NCBI GenBank assembly: GCA_013400975.1
Contig: WBMZ01008948.1
Span: 186,001-250,000 of the forward strand
Direction: 5' to 3'
Source of the DNA: Atrichornis clamosus
Taxonomy: Eukaryota > Chordata > Aves > Passeriformes > Menuridae
DNA: 64,000 nucleotides
Below are positions 44,973 through 60,026 of the stretch, piece after piece. The notes below the pieces were generated by a model. The model saw only the letters and a list, made by a program, of their open reading frames with translations. It was not told where the DNA came from and made no database searches. The position numbers and the translations under genes are program-made. Numbering within the stretch: the stretch's first letter is position 1; each line of letters opens with the position of its first letter.

Positions 44973-47900
44973 ATGTATTCTGTGGTTCTCTGTGGGATCC
45001 AGCTGCTGTGGAAGTTACTTGATGTCATGTGGTTATCAACAGCCATCAATGCCAAGTTTGTCATTTCCTGCCAATTTGCTTTTTTCTACACACTTTTCTA
45101 CCTTCGCACCATGGACACCCTGCACTATTTCACGCTCTACTTATTCCTGTAAGCACAGGCACCTTTCATTATCACAGATATCAAGGTAATAGAATGCTGA
45201 TATACCCTGCTATCTTCTTTCCAAATATTAGCACAGAAAAATACCTGTTCTGCATACATAATTTAAAAATCCTATTCATTTAGTGTGCACACACACACAC
45301 AATAATCAGTGTTCACCTTTTCTTCCTAATTAAAAGTATTTTCTGTTTTGTTCAATCACCTTTTCTGCTTACTATGGCCTTAATTAAATCACTTGGTTAA
45401 ATTATTGATCAATCAGCTGAATCATAGATATTTTGCAGCACGGGACTCTACAACAGGATCTTCCCAGGACTCCAGGGCAGAGCAAATCTTCAGGTGATTT
45501 GTTAATAGCTTTTCAGAGTCAGCTCTGAGTTCAGGGACTGAGGAAAGATAAATTGGGAAGAATACTGGAATTCTCGCCCCACTGCTGTTCTAGTGGAGGT
45601 GTGGAACAGCTTATCCCGGCCCTTCACACTGCTCTGCCACCTCTTTTCTGTCTCAGATTTGAACCCCACAGGATGTGGGAAAATGTTTTCAGGTTATAGA
45701 CAATTCTGTGGCTTTGAAGCAATTACACTTGGGAGGAGGAGAGAGGGCTACAAGCACCTATTGTTTCAAAATCACTGCCCTAAAAACCATCTCCAGTCCT
45801 CTCACACAGCCACTTCATCCCAATTGCCAAAAGCAATAACCAGCTTCCAGATCCTTTCGTTCTGGCAGTGAGAGGTGATCCCAACTGTGGTGCTAAAGCT
45901 TTTTTTCCTAATTAAAAAACCCCACAAACCAACCCCCAAGCAGCAAGCACAAATCCCCCACGTGCCCTAACAGATCTCCAGGGAAAGCATCCTCCCCTGA
46001 CATGGTGCTCCCACCTCCAGGTAGCTGTAACACCAAAGGAAACTCAGTAATTGATATTTCCACTTTTGGAAGCTCTTAAAGACTCACTTTTTACCTTTCT
46101 AGTTGTCTCACCTCGAAGTGCACAAGCTGTTTTTGATCCAGACCTGCCTCCATGAATCACCCTACAACCCCTGTCACACCACACAGGTAATTCCAACTCC
46201 ATTACTGGCACTCCAAGTTCTTCCTGAAGATTTTTGCAGTGGTAAAGACACAGAATAATAATTTCTTGGGTTTGTTTTTCCTTTCCGTTTCTACAATTTT
46301 TGCAATCAATATTTTCTCTGAAGGAAAACAGCTGTTAAAAGGATTCTGAGTGTTCAGCTCTATCTGCCCTGAGTTGGTTCTCTTGAACAGAGCATTTTTG
46401 AGTGTTGGGCTGAAGGTTCCTGTCAGTTCTTCTCCCTCTGACTCACAAGAAACACATTTACAAGTGATTGCATGCACAACAAAGTGAACACAGTCCTATA
46501 GAAAAACCATTCTGTTTTCAATAGAAATTACTGAAAAAGGTGGTACAATAACACTTCTAAGGAAATATTCTAAATCTGGAAACCTAAAAATACCTTTCTG
46601 CTGTGAAAAGGCTTTACCATTCAAACCCTCCTGCTTTTGTTTCCTGGTGTTCCAAAAAGCACAGCCACATTACAGCATCTTTCAACATCCCAATTTTCAC
46701 CTGGATTTTTACCACCAGTTCATTTAAAAGTCACTTAAGTGCACATCAAGTCTCAATGTGAAAGGTGCTGTGTGTGCTCCATCTGCTGCAAAGCAACTGA
46801 AGGGAGATAGCTACAACTCCATTTTTTAAACATAAATCTCCCAAAAACTCAGAATAATGACAACCTTCTGTTTCCTAATGAGAATTATTTACAGCTGCAT
46901 GGGATCCATGTGTTTTGGACAGATGTTTGTCTGTGACCTCCATCAGACGGGCAGGAGATAATTTGCTTTTTCAATGCTACAGGGAAACAAAGCTGCTCCA
47001 GCCAGAGATCCCACAACACTCAGAGAATGTATAGAAAGAAGGATGAGTTTACTGGGAAATAGCCCATGGAAGTCAGTGCTGACTGTCCACTTGCTTAGTT
47101 CTTATATTTAAGGGGAAATTTCCTGCTCATCATACTCTGCACTATTGTTAGGAGAAAGTAGGGCGAAACAAGAGCTCAAGGTTTATCTGGTAGGAGACAG
47201 AAATTAAAACTCCTCTCTTGAAGATCTGGTTAAGGGCACTTATTTTCTACTTGCATAATTTTATTCACTAATTTGCTCACTTGTAGCTGGCACTGAGAAC
47301 AGACAAGCTTCAGGAATCACATTGTCCTTTCTGAATAAGGAACCAGTAATTAATTTACAGTCTTATTGTACCTCTCCATCCTCCTTCTATTGTTAATTAT
47401 CCACTGCCTAATAGCCTCCTACATCCTTTCAAGGAGTAGATATCAATTTTGCCACCGGCTAAGAGCAAAAAAAATTAAGAAATAATCAGCTTTTATGATT
47501 CTCATCTAATCCTACACCTTTCTGGCTAAGAAACAGCAGGATGTTTGGCCTCCAAGTGATAATTAAAAAGCTCATTACTGAACCCCATTAAAGACCTCCA
47601 TAAAAGCCTCAGCCTGGGAATGACAGGTTAGGCAGGGGTGGTGGGAGGTGGGCAGTGTGACAATCCTGCCCCTCTTACACCAGGTCTGTCCGTCTGTCTG
47701 TCAGCAACCACCAGATCTCTCAAAACACAAACACAGTGGGGTGAAGGGAAGAGCTACCCTTGAACTTTACCTCTGGCTTGTCCAGCTTTCCTTGCTTAGC
47801 AAATATTCACACTGCTTTTACTACAAAATTAATTCAAATAAAAAGGAAAGAAAAATATGTTAAGTTCCCACTCTTTTTGCCTACACAGTTCCACCAACAA

Positions 47901-49167
47901 ACACATGCACATGTCTGCATGTGCTGTGGAGCTGAGACAAGAAATGAAAAGAATATTCTTTTAGTGTGATCCAGATACATGGAGCAATATGTATTTAAAT
48001 ACCTTTAAATGTTCTTGGAGTCCTTGAAATACTTAAGTCATTACATGTATTTAAAATTGACAAAGAACAGGACTGCTTCTCACAGACTTGTTCCAATCTG
48101 CATTCAGATACACACACACAAATTCCAATTATATTTTCTTCAAATCAGTACAAATCCTGAATGTTTAACACTCTGCCCTGCATTTTGTTGTCTCAGAACA
48201 TCTACATTATTGGAATGTGGTTCCACAGACCAAGGAAGGGTTTAGTCTTCAAAGAATAGAAACCATATATTCTATAGAGGAACAATTAATGGTACTGTGA
48301 TTTACCTTGGGATTTTTTAGGAAAATATGTAGTTATTATCAAGCATTTCCTGGGAGGGAACAAGGACAAAAGCCATGATCCTGCAAATCCTTTAAAATAA
48401 TGAGGCAGGACTGCAGAGGCAGAGGGCAGATCCTGAGGACACACAGCCTGCCCTGTGCTCTCAAAAGAGCACATTCCCTTCTTCTGAACACCCAGACTGC
48501 CGAAAACGTGTCCAGAGTTACTTCCCAGTGAGACTGCAGAGAGTGACAAACAGTGACATGGCAGCAGCGGCACGTTAATGATGGCCAGGCGTTGCAGGGA
48601 CTGCACCAAGCACTGACCCATTCCCTACCCCGCAGCACTGAGAAATGCCTCATCTGAAGGGCTCAGAGAACTCCCTCCCACAGGCCCAGGCTTCACTGAA
48701 AGAGAATGGAGCGACAGAAAAAAGGGTCTTCTCCAGCAAGGGCAGGCAGAGCAGGGTGATCCCACCACACTGGGGCTGGGGCGGCATCCGAGACACTCAG
48801 CCCTACACACGATGGACTGAGCTGAGAGCAAGTCCCTCTGCCACCACCCAGCATGGGGACAGCAGGCACTTCAGGGACAGAACTGCTTCAGGGAGCCACT
48901 CTCACAACATCTTCCAGTCAGAATCTGGACACAGTGGCAGATGCCAGAGGTTTTAGTAATAACTCCGTAGCAAATCAGGAGGCAGGACACCTTGGTTGTC
49001 CCTGAAATGATCCCTCGACTTTTTCCTTCTGCAATGTAATCCCAAAATCGTGGTGGTCTCTGAAATTACAGCAGCAGCAGCAGCATAACCCCTACAGACC
49101 TCCTCATTTTAACCAGTTCAGGAGCATGTCCAAGAAAAATTCCTCAGGCTCCACAGACAAAGGATTA
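44973..49167. other. Long unique stretch
   Basis: No gene or transposon recognised in about 4.2 kb. A (CA)7 run lies at 45288-45301. An AT-rich part at 47300-47560 has several TAAT/ATTA words. Frames up to 111 codons (48286-48621, minus) lack recognisable domains. Confidence 0.5.
45288..45301. repeat. (CA)7 microsatellite
   Basis: Fourteen bases of uninterrupted CA repeat. Confidence 0.9.
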
Positions 49168-49410
49168 TCATGGAATCCCTGCATGGGTTGGGTTGGAAGG
49201 GACATTAAAGGCCACCTCATTCCAGCCCCTGCCATGGGCAGGGACACCTCCCACTATCCCAGGTTGCTCCAAGCCCTGTCTAACCTGGCCTTGGACACTT
49301 CCAGGGATGGGGCAGCCACAGCTTCTCTGGGCACCCTGTGCCAGGGCCTCCCCACCCTCACAGGGAGGAATTGCTTGCCAATATCCCAAGTAGCCCTGCC
49401 CTCTGGCAGT
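49168..49410 (-). mobile_element. CR1 LINE 3' end, 15151-type
   Basis: Antisense CR1: 'tcatggaatccctgcatggg', 'ttgggttggaagggacatta', 'gccatgggcagggacacctc', 'ggccttggacacttccaggg', 'ccaatatcccaagtagccct' and 'gccctctggcagt', where it stops. About 243 bp. Confidence 0.96.
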
Positions 49411-52400
49411 TATTACTATCATAAATCAATTTAGGCAGGTAGTGAAGCCAGAAATTACTGGAATGTTCAGTCTCTCAGCCTTCAGATTTTAGAGTCCATT
49501 TTGCATTTAGTCAAAAAACTTGGGCGGAGCATTCCTGTTTTTCCAAACAGAATGCAAGGATAACAGAAAAAGCAGGCAACTGGCTCATGGATGACTCAGT
49601 CATATTTACAAGTCCCATCAAGCAACCATGAGCATCTTCAGTTGGTTTGTTCAGCTTCCTCAGATTTCTTTTTTCATTAAAAAAAAAAAAAAGGCAGCTA
49701 CATCCCAAGACCAAGTGGTTCCCAACTGCTGGTTCATTAAGCAGCTCTGCTTTGGGTTGGAAAAAGTTCCTCCCATGTGAACTGATCACTGTGCTGAGCC
49801 CTAGAGAGCAAAACTGCTCCTTCCTGAGAGTCCAGAACAACCACCAGGACAGAACTCCACTATTTCTTAAGAATCCAGATTTGGAAAAGTGACTTTTGCT
49901 TTGACTTTCAAATAAGGTGAATCTCAAAAAGCTGGTATGGATTTGGTTTAGACTATAAAGGGAGCTCTATTTGTGCTATAAGTGCTCTTTGCCTGGTTCC
50001 TCTTCATCACCCCACAGAGGATTTCCCTCCCCAACAGTGAGCACATCCCTCAGTGAGGGCACTTTTTTCCAGACACACTCTGTGTTTCTCCAAGATCTGT
50101 AAAGAAGGCAGTTAAATGGTGCTGATACCTAAATCCAGCAGTGCCAACTAACTCACAATTACTGGTGGAGGTGCAGCACGTTTTAGAGCCACAGGATTAC
50201 AAACACCACTGCAGTTCATGGCCACAGTTCTTGAAAGACAAATGCTTATTTACAATAAATGAAGTGCACAATCAAAGCAAGGCTCAAATACCCTCCTCTC
50301 ATTTCCTTGGTACTCCTCAGCCCTCTGTAGCTGTGCCTCTGAAAGGCTGCTGTCACCTTTGCAGTGGCACGTGCTGCTCAGGAGCTGATTTACCAGCAGC
50401 ACTTTGCAAAGCGACTCCTTTCAAAACCAAAGGCAGCAGAAATAGATAATGACAAAAAATCAAGAGCTGTAAAATCCCAGGCAAGCCAGGCTTATCTCAG
50501 TACACTCTGAGCACATAATAAATGACAATGGGTGAGCTGCAATCCTCATCTTCATTGCAGAGTGGAAACTTCCCTCAATTTATGCTTCAAAGCAGAAGGG
50601 GTTATGAGAAGGCCAGCGGCTGAAATGAATTCTTGCTGGGTTTTTGATATTTGCCTGAGCACAAAGGGATGTTTTTTCCCCAAAACAGAATAAGAGTAAG
50701 TCATCTTAATTCATGTACATGATGGGTTTGCAGTACCCAGAAAGGAAGGATTTGATGGATTTCAGTTAAAGTTCATTTTAACGAGTGATACACTCCAATC
50801 TTTACCACTTGTAAAGTTTCAAAGAACAAATTCAGTTTGACTGTATAACAAACAAAAATAAGTGAAGAAAGTGAAAGACTGAAGATATCCAGAGAACATC
50901 TGCAACTGTACTCTTGGAACACTTCAAAACATGGCTCTTAAGTGTACGATTCATCATCACTGCACCATGCACAAGACAGGTTGGAATAAAACCTGACTAG
51001 GAGCTTATCTTCTAAAGACCCTTCCTACTTGTTGTATGGTAAATGTACTTAATATTTAGTGCAGCTCTATCAATTTTAGCTCCAATCTCTATTTTTGTAT
51101 CAAGATACTGCTTCTTGCATTAAAATTCAGAGGAGGAAATCTTATTCCCCTGATACAGTTAATTATTATAAATAAATTACAGGGGTATCCCAAGTAATGT
51201 GTTTGATTTAATCAACGAAAAGTTAATGAGGCCAAATTGATGCAGGAGTTAGGCAAGACTAAGCTGACAGGGATTTAAAGATCCGTTGAGCTCCTGAGAC
51301 TGTGGAATCAATATGGGATGTGAGCAGTGAGGGCATCCACTCTGGAGACAAGGGAAAGTGCTTTACTTTCTGCTCCTCTCCCCGCCAGGAGACAGGTAAC
51401 GATGGGCAGCGCGAGCAGGCACTGAGGGTTACGGCTGCCTGCCACTGAGCTGTGCCAAAGAACTCACAGAAGCCTTCACCAAGCTGCAATAACCAGGAAT
51501 CCGCAGGAAAGCCTCTCTTTTACTGCCTTTTGTTCACCTTTGAGAGGAGGCAGCACCTACAGCCTCACTGATAAACCAAGTCACAACAACGTCAGCACAA
51601 CTGGAAACCGTGTGGTGCTGTATTTGGCTGCTACAATTACCCACACAAATGGAGCTTTAGTCTTAATTCCAATTATTTATAATGCATATTTATGGTAACC
51701 GAAACTGTTCTTTTTGTCTTTATGTTTTTATTAATATAGTCTCAGTTTCCCCACCACACAGTTTGCTCTCTTCAGCCTCCATTTATTGACAATTGCACTT
51801 TCTGGAACACTTCCAAAAGCATCACTAAAACAGCTCAGATGAGGAACCAGATACCTGAGTCATGGCTAATTCCTAACCCAAGGATCACTCTTGAATTACA
51901 TGGAGGCACATAATTACCTAAGATACAGATTAAAAAAGCAGAAAACGAACTAGGGTCTTGAAAGTTATCAGTAGATTTTCACACATCTGTTTTTTACTGT
52001 GTATTTTCCTGTTGGATGGAATCAGTGTACCCATGGCTACCTACATAAAGCAATGAGAGCAGGAAGAAACACTGTGGAAGTTCTCCCTTTTATTTAAGTT
52101 GCCAATGTGCAGAACACTACAAGAAAATTGCTTTAGCTTCAAGTTCTATCTATAAATGTCTCATGTATGAATTCTTTTGAAGGAAACAAATTACTTGCAA
52201 GGAAGCAAAGATTTTTTTTTTTCACCAGTGCATAGAGGCAACTCCTCAATAAAAATCCCTGACTCCTACTCATGATCCCAGCAATCTGCACATGGATTTC
52301 CAATAGCTGGTGTGGACTAAATTTCAATGTCCTGCAGAGAAAATGATGCCAGTTAATTCTGTTCCTAAAGTCAGATTTTACTGCTGTCCTCACAGGGCTC

Positions 52401-52533
52401 CGTGAATATCCCTGCATCTCCATTCTAAAGAAATATATAGATAAATTAGAATAACTACTTTAAATCCGTAAGATAACCCAACTTCAGACCATACCCTGTC
52501 CCTCTCTGGAACTCTGCAACAGCTACAGTAGGA
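49411..52533. other. Long unique stretch
   Basis: No gene recognised in about 3.1 kb. A(14) at 49679-49692, and one TGACTCA at 49592-49598 within a near-palindromic 13-mer. AT-rich parts at 51030-51240 and 51640-51740. Confidence 0.5.
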
Positions 52534-52590
52534 AGGGAGTTGGACTCTCATCCTTGCGGGTCCCTTCCATCTTAGGATATTCTGTGATTC
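52534..52590 (+). mobile_element. CR1 LINE tail fragment (last about 57 bp)
   Basis: 'gggagttggactctcatcct', 'tgcgggtcccttccatctta' and 'ggatattctgtgattc'. Tail of the 29093-type subfamily. The 223-codon frame starting at 52554 begins inside it. Confidence 0.9.
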
Positions 52591-55500
52591 CAAGTGGTTC
52601 TGTTGGACTCAGTGTCTCAGTTCTGTTTTCCAGGAATGGAAAATGCAGCTGCAGGTGCCTGAAGGAGTGGAAAATGCAGATTTCTCTTGCCCACAGCACA
52701 GAGCAGGGGAAGCTTTGTGCCACAAGGGCACACACAATCCACTTTCCTCTGAAGGGCAGATACAAAGGGAAGCCAGAAAGGGCCTTCCTTTGGGATGAGC
52801 TGCACAGCAGGATGTGTCCATCTCACTGGTACCCTCATCCATGTAGAGGTGACTCCCACTGCCTCACCAAAGAGCCCCTGGATGTGCTAAGTTCCACTGA
52901 AATGTCCCTGCTGCTGCTTGTCCAGACCAGTGTGAGGGCAGGGAGTCCAACCAGGTACCTTTGGGCTGTTCACTCCAAAACAACATCATCCAAACCCTTG
53001 AAGGACATTAAGAAGAACACAAAAAGTATAAAACATCCCACATTTCTCCTTTCTTTATACTCACATTCCAACCCAGAGCTTTACCCAGCTTTTCCTGTGA
53101 ATTCTAATAGGAAAGAACAAAAGCAACCCAGAGAAAAAGGCAAAATAATGAAGGAAATTCAAACTCCTTTGTGTATTCAAAAGAGAAGTCCTCTGGCCCT
53201 GCAAGGCCTCAGCTCCCTGAATTGAGTGGTGCACACATGTTGCTCATTAAACAGCCTTATCTCACAGATAACCAGCAGCACCAGAGCAACTCCTTCAAGA
53301 GCCGGGTACAGAAATGAGCAGCACTGAATTAATGCGAAGCCACTTAACAAAGCTTTGTCTTTCTGAGATTGCAAATTCAACAACTGCCGGCCTGGCGAGA
53401 GAATTCTGTGGAGCACAATCAGCACTCAGATACATAAATTACAGCTGTCTATTTCCAGTGGAAATCATTTTGGGCAAAACGCTTGCATATGCTACTTTAT
53501 CCACCTGGATGGTATCCAAGATTTAGCAAGACTTGATTCTACTTTTCAGTAGAAAAACTTGGAAGTGCAGGAATTCAGAAGTCAAACTAGGACTATAACG
53601 TATTGCTTGATGCAAAATTTTCATTTGCTTGCAAACAAACCTGCGTTTACACAACTTCTGCAAAAAAAAAATCCATCTCTTTTCCCTTTAATTCACTTTT
53701 TAATACAATGCTACTGGACTTCCTTGAGGATTGAGTCTAAGGGAGCAGCATCAAGGGGGAAAAAGAACATTTTTGTACAAGACATTGATGATGTTATGGC
53801 TGTGATAGAATCATTTGCAGCATCTGAAGCTTAAGTCATTAAACACCCTGACATGCCTGAAGATTCTTGATCAGAAATCTAGAAACATAAAAACCTCAGT
53901 GAAGCACAGAATTATGGACACCTTTTGAAGGCCATCAAACCACAAACACATCCCTCCCGCTCACCAGCACATGCAGCTACACGTTAGATTTTGAGGCAAT
54001 AATGATTTTGGCTGTATTGCCTGAGAACCAGAACTCAGTTAACTCACTTCTTGCCTCAAAAAAGCACAGCATTACTCCCTGGTTTTCCTTCTTCCAACAG
54101 AGGATGTGTAAAACCAATATAAGCTTCATGCTGCTCCCATTAACACTGTTCATCTTCCAAAATTTTCCTCGCAGAACATCCACTACTGCAGCTGTTCTGT
54201 GCTAAAATGTCACTGATTAACCATCAAAATTGGCACAATTCCTTTGAAATATATTAATAATGCTTCATGGTAAGTCAGATAAGTCATTTCAAACACTTAG
54301 ACCCGTTGCTGAGGTGCACACTCAACCTTTTTTGAAAATCACAAGGTTTTGAAACACCTGAAATTTCCTACACAAAAAATATAAAGCACGCAGTAAAGCC
54401 AGGAAATCTTGAAGTTTAGTTCCACTTACAATCAATTTCCATAATCACTTTCCCGAAAATCAAGTGCTTAAAACACCACTGCTGACAGTGCCAAGTAATT
54501 CTGTTCCACGGGGTGCAATTCCACTTGAGAAAAGGCTTTGCCACCCTGAGCTCATCCCACTTAAGGGCAAAATGGACACAACGTGAAAAATCAGTGAAAA
54601 CCCTACTAAAAGAGCTCAAATAGTGATTCACTGTGAACAAAATACATCCATGGCCACATCCTGCTGCCTGCAACCACCCAAAATCTCTGATGAAACCGAG
54701 ATTTGCTGATTTGTGCTGATTTGGGATTGATCAGTTTTTAGAAACTGCTACAAACCTCTGTCCAACCTGGCTCTGTGAAGCAGCATCACCTCCTCCTCTG
54801 CCAAGTTGGCAAGTGTTTGCAAACACCATCCCTAGGCCTGAATCTCCACCCTTCACTACTTCTGTAATTTTACCTAAAGCTAGAATTTAACATTCCACTG
54901 TTCTAAATATCATCACGTTCCCAAAGTGTTGTTAAAGCACACCATGAAAAGCAGGGGTGCAGCTTAAGTCCCACAGGCAAGACACTGGGGCTGAAATCAG
55001 AAAATCTGCTGGTTGGTTCTATGTTTCCTACAATTTTTTTGGAGGGGGAAAAGTATTTTTTAACATCACAAATATATCATCACTGTTAAAGATGACACAG
55101 AAACAGTTCTGACAATTTGATCAATGTATCAATGTCCTTTCATTCTGAAATTCAGATTAAAGCTTCATCATTTGAAAGCCACTGGCAGCACCACAGCCAT
55201 CTCAGCTACCAGAAGCTGTTTCCATATGTTTTATTTCTGTTAGCAGCAATAAAACTGATTTAAACTAACATCAAGAGACTCATCAGATTCCACTCTAGTG
55301 TAGAGGGTCAGCCTGCCATTTATGTAAAAATCTATGGGAGGAAAATTTAGGGGGTTTTTAAATTACTAACTGATTTTGCACATTTTAAGGACTGGTTATA
55401 AAACTGTAGAAGAATCATTATGGAATGATTAAAACCAGCCAAAAGAGGCCATCTTTACATATAGTCACTGAGTCACTTAGATTGCACAGCAATACATTGC

Positions 55501-58500
55501 AACTTGAAAATTAGTTTTACAAGTGCCTCTGCCTTTAACTACCCAAACCTGTGCTTTGCAGGTTCTCAGAGAGGAGGCTGTCACACACAGTTCAAGTAGA
55601 TTTTCCTGGACTAAAACAAAACAAAAAGCTCCAGGACTTTGCCTCCTGTTGGACTTTCTCTGCAGCTCCATCCCTGCCGCTTGCCAGAGCCTCTTTCGTG
55701 GCCCTTCCTCCCACTCCACAGAGCACAGAATGAGCCTCATAATCTACAATTCTTTCCTGCTCTAAAGGAAATTAGACAATTACTTTTCCACTTAATCTAA
55801 TGTGCACCTTTACAAGAAATCAGCCTGTGTGATCCTCAACAGAAACACAACTCCCCACATCCTCCATCTATTACAAAGAAAAAATTACACATTTGGATCA
55901 GCTAAATAGCTGATGTTTCCCCCATAGCTTGTACTTCAACTGCCCTCTTTCTTTCTTTCTTCTTTTTAAATTAACCTTCAGGCTCTTCACTCTTTCTTTG
56001 CCTATTTCATAGATTGGGTATTCCCAGGACACCACACTTTTTTGGCAATAGCCTTGGCACCTCTCAGCTCAGGAGCCATGAAAGCCTCTCCTTTCATGCA
56101 GTGTTGTTGCAGCTTTCCTCACTTTGTACTTCGTTTCTCCTTTAAAAGCACAGAACCAGGAAGACACAAAAAACCCAAAGGTGTTGTTTCTGGGCAGGTT
56201 TCAGAGGTTTGCTCATCAGAGCTGCTCCCTGAGCCGCTCCGCACCTCACACACTGCTCAAATCCTCTGGTCTGGTGATCATTAAACACACAAGGTGTGTG
56301 CAGAGGGAACATCCACTGACCCTTGAGACACACTGCTGCAAACTTTGGGAGGATATCCTACACACAGACATCCTCATCTGTGGCTGGCACGTCACACTGC
56401 TAAATATCAAAATGCCTTGTAAAACAAATTAGATTTTCTACTGAAAACACGTGAACAAAGACAGCTAATTAAACCAGCCTGTCACTCTGACAGCTCCATG
56501 TGTGCATCACGTCTCAGAATGCAACGTGTTCACAGCAATCCACTAATTTTAATAGATTTAGCAAATACCTCAGCTTGGAAATTACATGGCATTCACCAAA
56601 AGGAAACCAAGGGAAGTTTGTTACAGTACAACAGTGTTTAAGCAGAAGGAATTTTAAGGGCTTGTACAATGAGATAATTCATGATTTTTTGTCACAATGA
56701 GAAAGCCAAATTAAAAAAAAAAGTCAAGATGATTTTTGTTTCAATGTGTTATTTGGAATCATATTGCTTTTCTGTGTCAGCCGTGTCTCTGCACAGATTC
56801 AGTGTTTTCTGCATTTCACAGCACTATAAAACATCTTGTGGATGCAATTTCCTCGTTACAAGCAGCTACGAAACTGCTGAAAACAAATCCACCAGGGCAA
56901 GATCTTTTGCAACTGAGCAACAGTGTAAAATCACTGGTATTGGATATTCCATTACAGTATGAAAAACACCAGCCATTCCAAAACAATCCTGTGGTCCAGA
57001 GTCTGATTACACTCACTCAGCTGTGAGAGACCAGAGGGAAGCCAAGGATTCCCAGTCCCAGGGCTGTGTTTGGTGTCACCCTCCCATGGCCCAACCCTGC
57101 CATGAATCCCATCCTGGGAGTGGTAAGGGGTGGTGGGAAAGACAGGGAAACAAGCAAAAAAAACCCCCACAAGATACATGTATTTGCCTGTTCTTCTGAG
57201 TCCCATTTTTGCTATTTACTGCTCAGAGAAAACTTCTCAAAAGACCCTTATAGGAGAATTAAAAAGTTTAATGAGGATGACGGTGCTGTTGGTTTGTCAG
57301 GGCGGAGGGAGGAAAGAGAACAGGTCTGGCTCAGAGCAGGCCCAGTCTGAGTCAGTGCCCACAGTGTCACTGCAGCTCCTCATCAGCGGCTGCTCCCTCT
57401 GTGTCTGCTAAAAACACAACAAAGGGTCATTGCTGCACTGCTCCTTTGTTGCTGTGACACTGAACACGAGAGAACATCCTCCCTTCTGTCTGCCCAGCCT
57501 CTGAAGTGCCCCGGGACAGAGGGCTGTGGGGGCCCAGCCACAGTGCCAAGCTGTCACCCCTCCCACCTCCAAGCAACCTTCTGGCAGGCAGGAGGGGGAA
57601 AAGGAATGGCTGCATCTCAGCTTATCTGGAATGATCCTTTTGTCCTCAGTGTTTATGTTTGAGAGTCAGTCAATCCCAACCAATACTTCTGTTTATTGAC
57701 CACAAACACAAGCCCTTCTAATTTCACTCCACGTGGTGTCAGTCCAGTTAATGCTGAGACAGAACATTTTATTTTCACCTGCTTGTAGCTGCCTGCTCCC
57801 CTTGATTTCATGAACTACATGGAACCACTTGGCAGGGCAGCACTTGGATTTGCTGCTCCTTTGCTGATATCTGTGAGCAGGAGCAATGATCTCTTCTGAG
57901 ACTGAGCACTACTCCCCAGACTGCCCTGATCATTTCATTTGAGATAATTACATTTCATCTTCATTTGCCAGAAATAAAGGAAAACAGCATGAAGCAAATT
58001 AACCACAACATAAAGATCTGCCTAGACATTGATAAAGAGCTAAGGGCGCTTCTGCCCAAGACAGGACAAAAGCTGGCCAGGATGTCGTGCAGAAAACAAC
58101 AGGCAGAAACACAAAAGCACACCCTCAGTGACATTTCACCTCAGAGAAAATGCAGCTTAAGAGGGAGGATAGGAATGTTACACTGAGAAAAGCATTTCAG
58201 GAGTGTGGCTCTGCCTTCTGCTTGCGTTGCCTCTACTGCATCAGTCTGGCTAAAATTAGGCTGTCAGAGAAGTCTGGAACTGTCTTGGAGCAGCTCAAGT
58301 TCACACTGAATAACAGAATGAATTCCCGGAACAGCCTCAAGCCACCAGAGGGTACCAGCACCCCGGGGCCCGCCCTGACAGCCCACAGGTCCCTGCAGGA
58401 ACAGCGGGGCTGGCTCCCACCACAGCCCAGCCCGGGCACAGCAGGAATGTGCCCCATGTGGCACTGCCAGGGTCCAAAGAGGCACCAAGCCCCAGCAGAC

Positions 58501-58767
58501 CCTTCCTCCAAGGTGGGAATGCATCTGGCAAGACACGTTCCATCAGTGCCTCACCCTGTCAGTCCAATAACACACAGGGAAATATCCCAGTCCATAAAGA
58601 TGCCTGGTGGGAGCCAGGGCTGGAGTCCCATCAGGGGTTGGTTTTCAGGCAGCACCCAACCACTCTGAAGTGAGTGGCTTTCAGCTGTGCCTGAACACTA
58701 CTTAAATACCTCAAAACACGGTCTCCAAGAGAGGAGCTTAGCTCTCAGCAGCTGCACCCAGTGATGC

Positions 58768-58783
58768 CACACACACACACACA
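58768..58783. repeat. (CA)8 microsatellite
   Basis: Sixteen bases of CA repeat. Confidence 0.9.
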
Positions 58784-60026
58784 TCCCGGTGAGCAGCCCA
58801 GTCCCACAGGAAGCTCAGCAGGGTGAAACCAGAGTGACCCCTGGGGCTCAAACTTGACCACACTGCTGTAAATCCACGTGCCATGGAAATTATTTTCAGT
58901 TTACAGCAGCTGACCAGCACCAGTCCTTCCACACAGCACACTGGCACCTCTGCTGGGAGCTGAAAACCTAAGGAACAAAGCACAGGCATCCTTCTACAGC
59001 CTTGTGATTTGACCCAGTTTTTATGCTGTGCATTAAACACATTCCCAACTTGCCCTGCACAGCCTCGAGCCCAGGCCCACACTGCACTGATCTTGAACTC
59101 TGTTGTAAGAAAAAAGCATTTCCAGAGGATCTTTAATCACTTCCTGCGGACTTTTAGTTTTCTAGTATCAGACCAACTGTTCTGCAACTCACCTGTTCTT
59201 GTGGATACTCTGCACACCTGTGGGTAAGAATTGGATTTTTAATTCTCCAAGGGAAGGTCCTGCCTTTGTTTTGGATTTTTGCAATAAATAAACACAATGC
59301 CTTTAGGTGCAAAGTCCTGACAGTCCCCAAAACAAACTGCAGGGCAGTATGGTGAACCCGCAGCCCCTCTGATGAACTTGATTATCACTGATCAATAGTC
59401 ACACTTCTTGAGAATCAAGGCATCTGCTTAATGGCAATGGTCTAATGAATATGGAACACTTTTGGATTCAGGTATGGAATTTTAACATTTCAGTCCTGTT
59501 GAGAGCACTTTTACAAGCTCTACAAGTTTGACTCAGCCACATTTGCAGAGAGGCAGGAATAAAAAACACCCCTGAGGTAACAAGTATAAAACACCAAGTG
59601 TGTAAGCTGGAAGTATGTGATAATCACATTAAATTCTCCACATTATCTGAACCTTCCAAGTGTAAAATGAGCATTGTAATAATGAGTCAATGAAGGTTCT
59701 CCCTGTCAAGTGAAAAAGAGGAGGCTTTCTTCTGCTAGGAAAGCCAGAACAAGCACATGGATTTCCCCCCAGAACAGATGCTGCTCCAAAAGCTGGCAGG
59801 CAGCTGGCTCACAGCTTCCCCAGTGCAAAGGGCTGTGGAGCAGGAACTTTGATTGGAAACACCAGGAACTAACTATAAATCTTGTGTAATGATCCAGACT
59901 AATGCCTCAGTCTTAAACCACACTGGAGATGGAATCATTCAGTAACTTATCCCAGGTAAAAGATCCTTTATTCAAAATACCAATGGCATGCTAAGCACAG
60001 CCAATAAAAATCTAATTCTATTTAAT

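Noticed and set aside
49679..49692. A(14) run as the tail of a processed pseudogene
   Set aside because: The sequence on its 5' side does not resemble a coding or RNA gene and no target-site duplication is seen. The A(14) at 37777 was rejected for the same reason.
52554..53225. Longest reading frame (223 codons, plus)
   Set aside because: It begins within a CR1 tail and encodes no recognisable domain. One frame of this size is not surprising in 64 kb read in six frames.
58150..58668. 172-codon plus-strand frame
   Set aside because: No domain recognised, with overlapping minus-strand frames of 68-92 codons over the same GC-richer segment.
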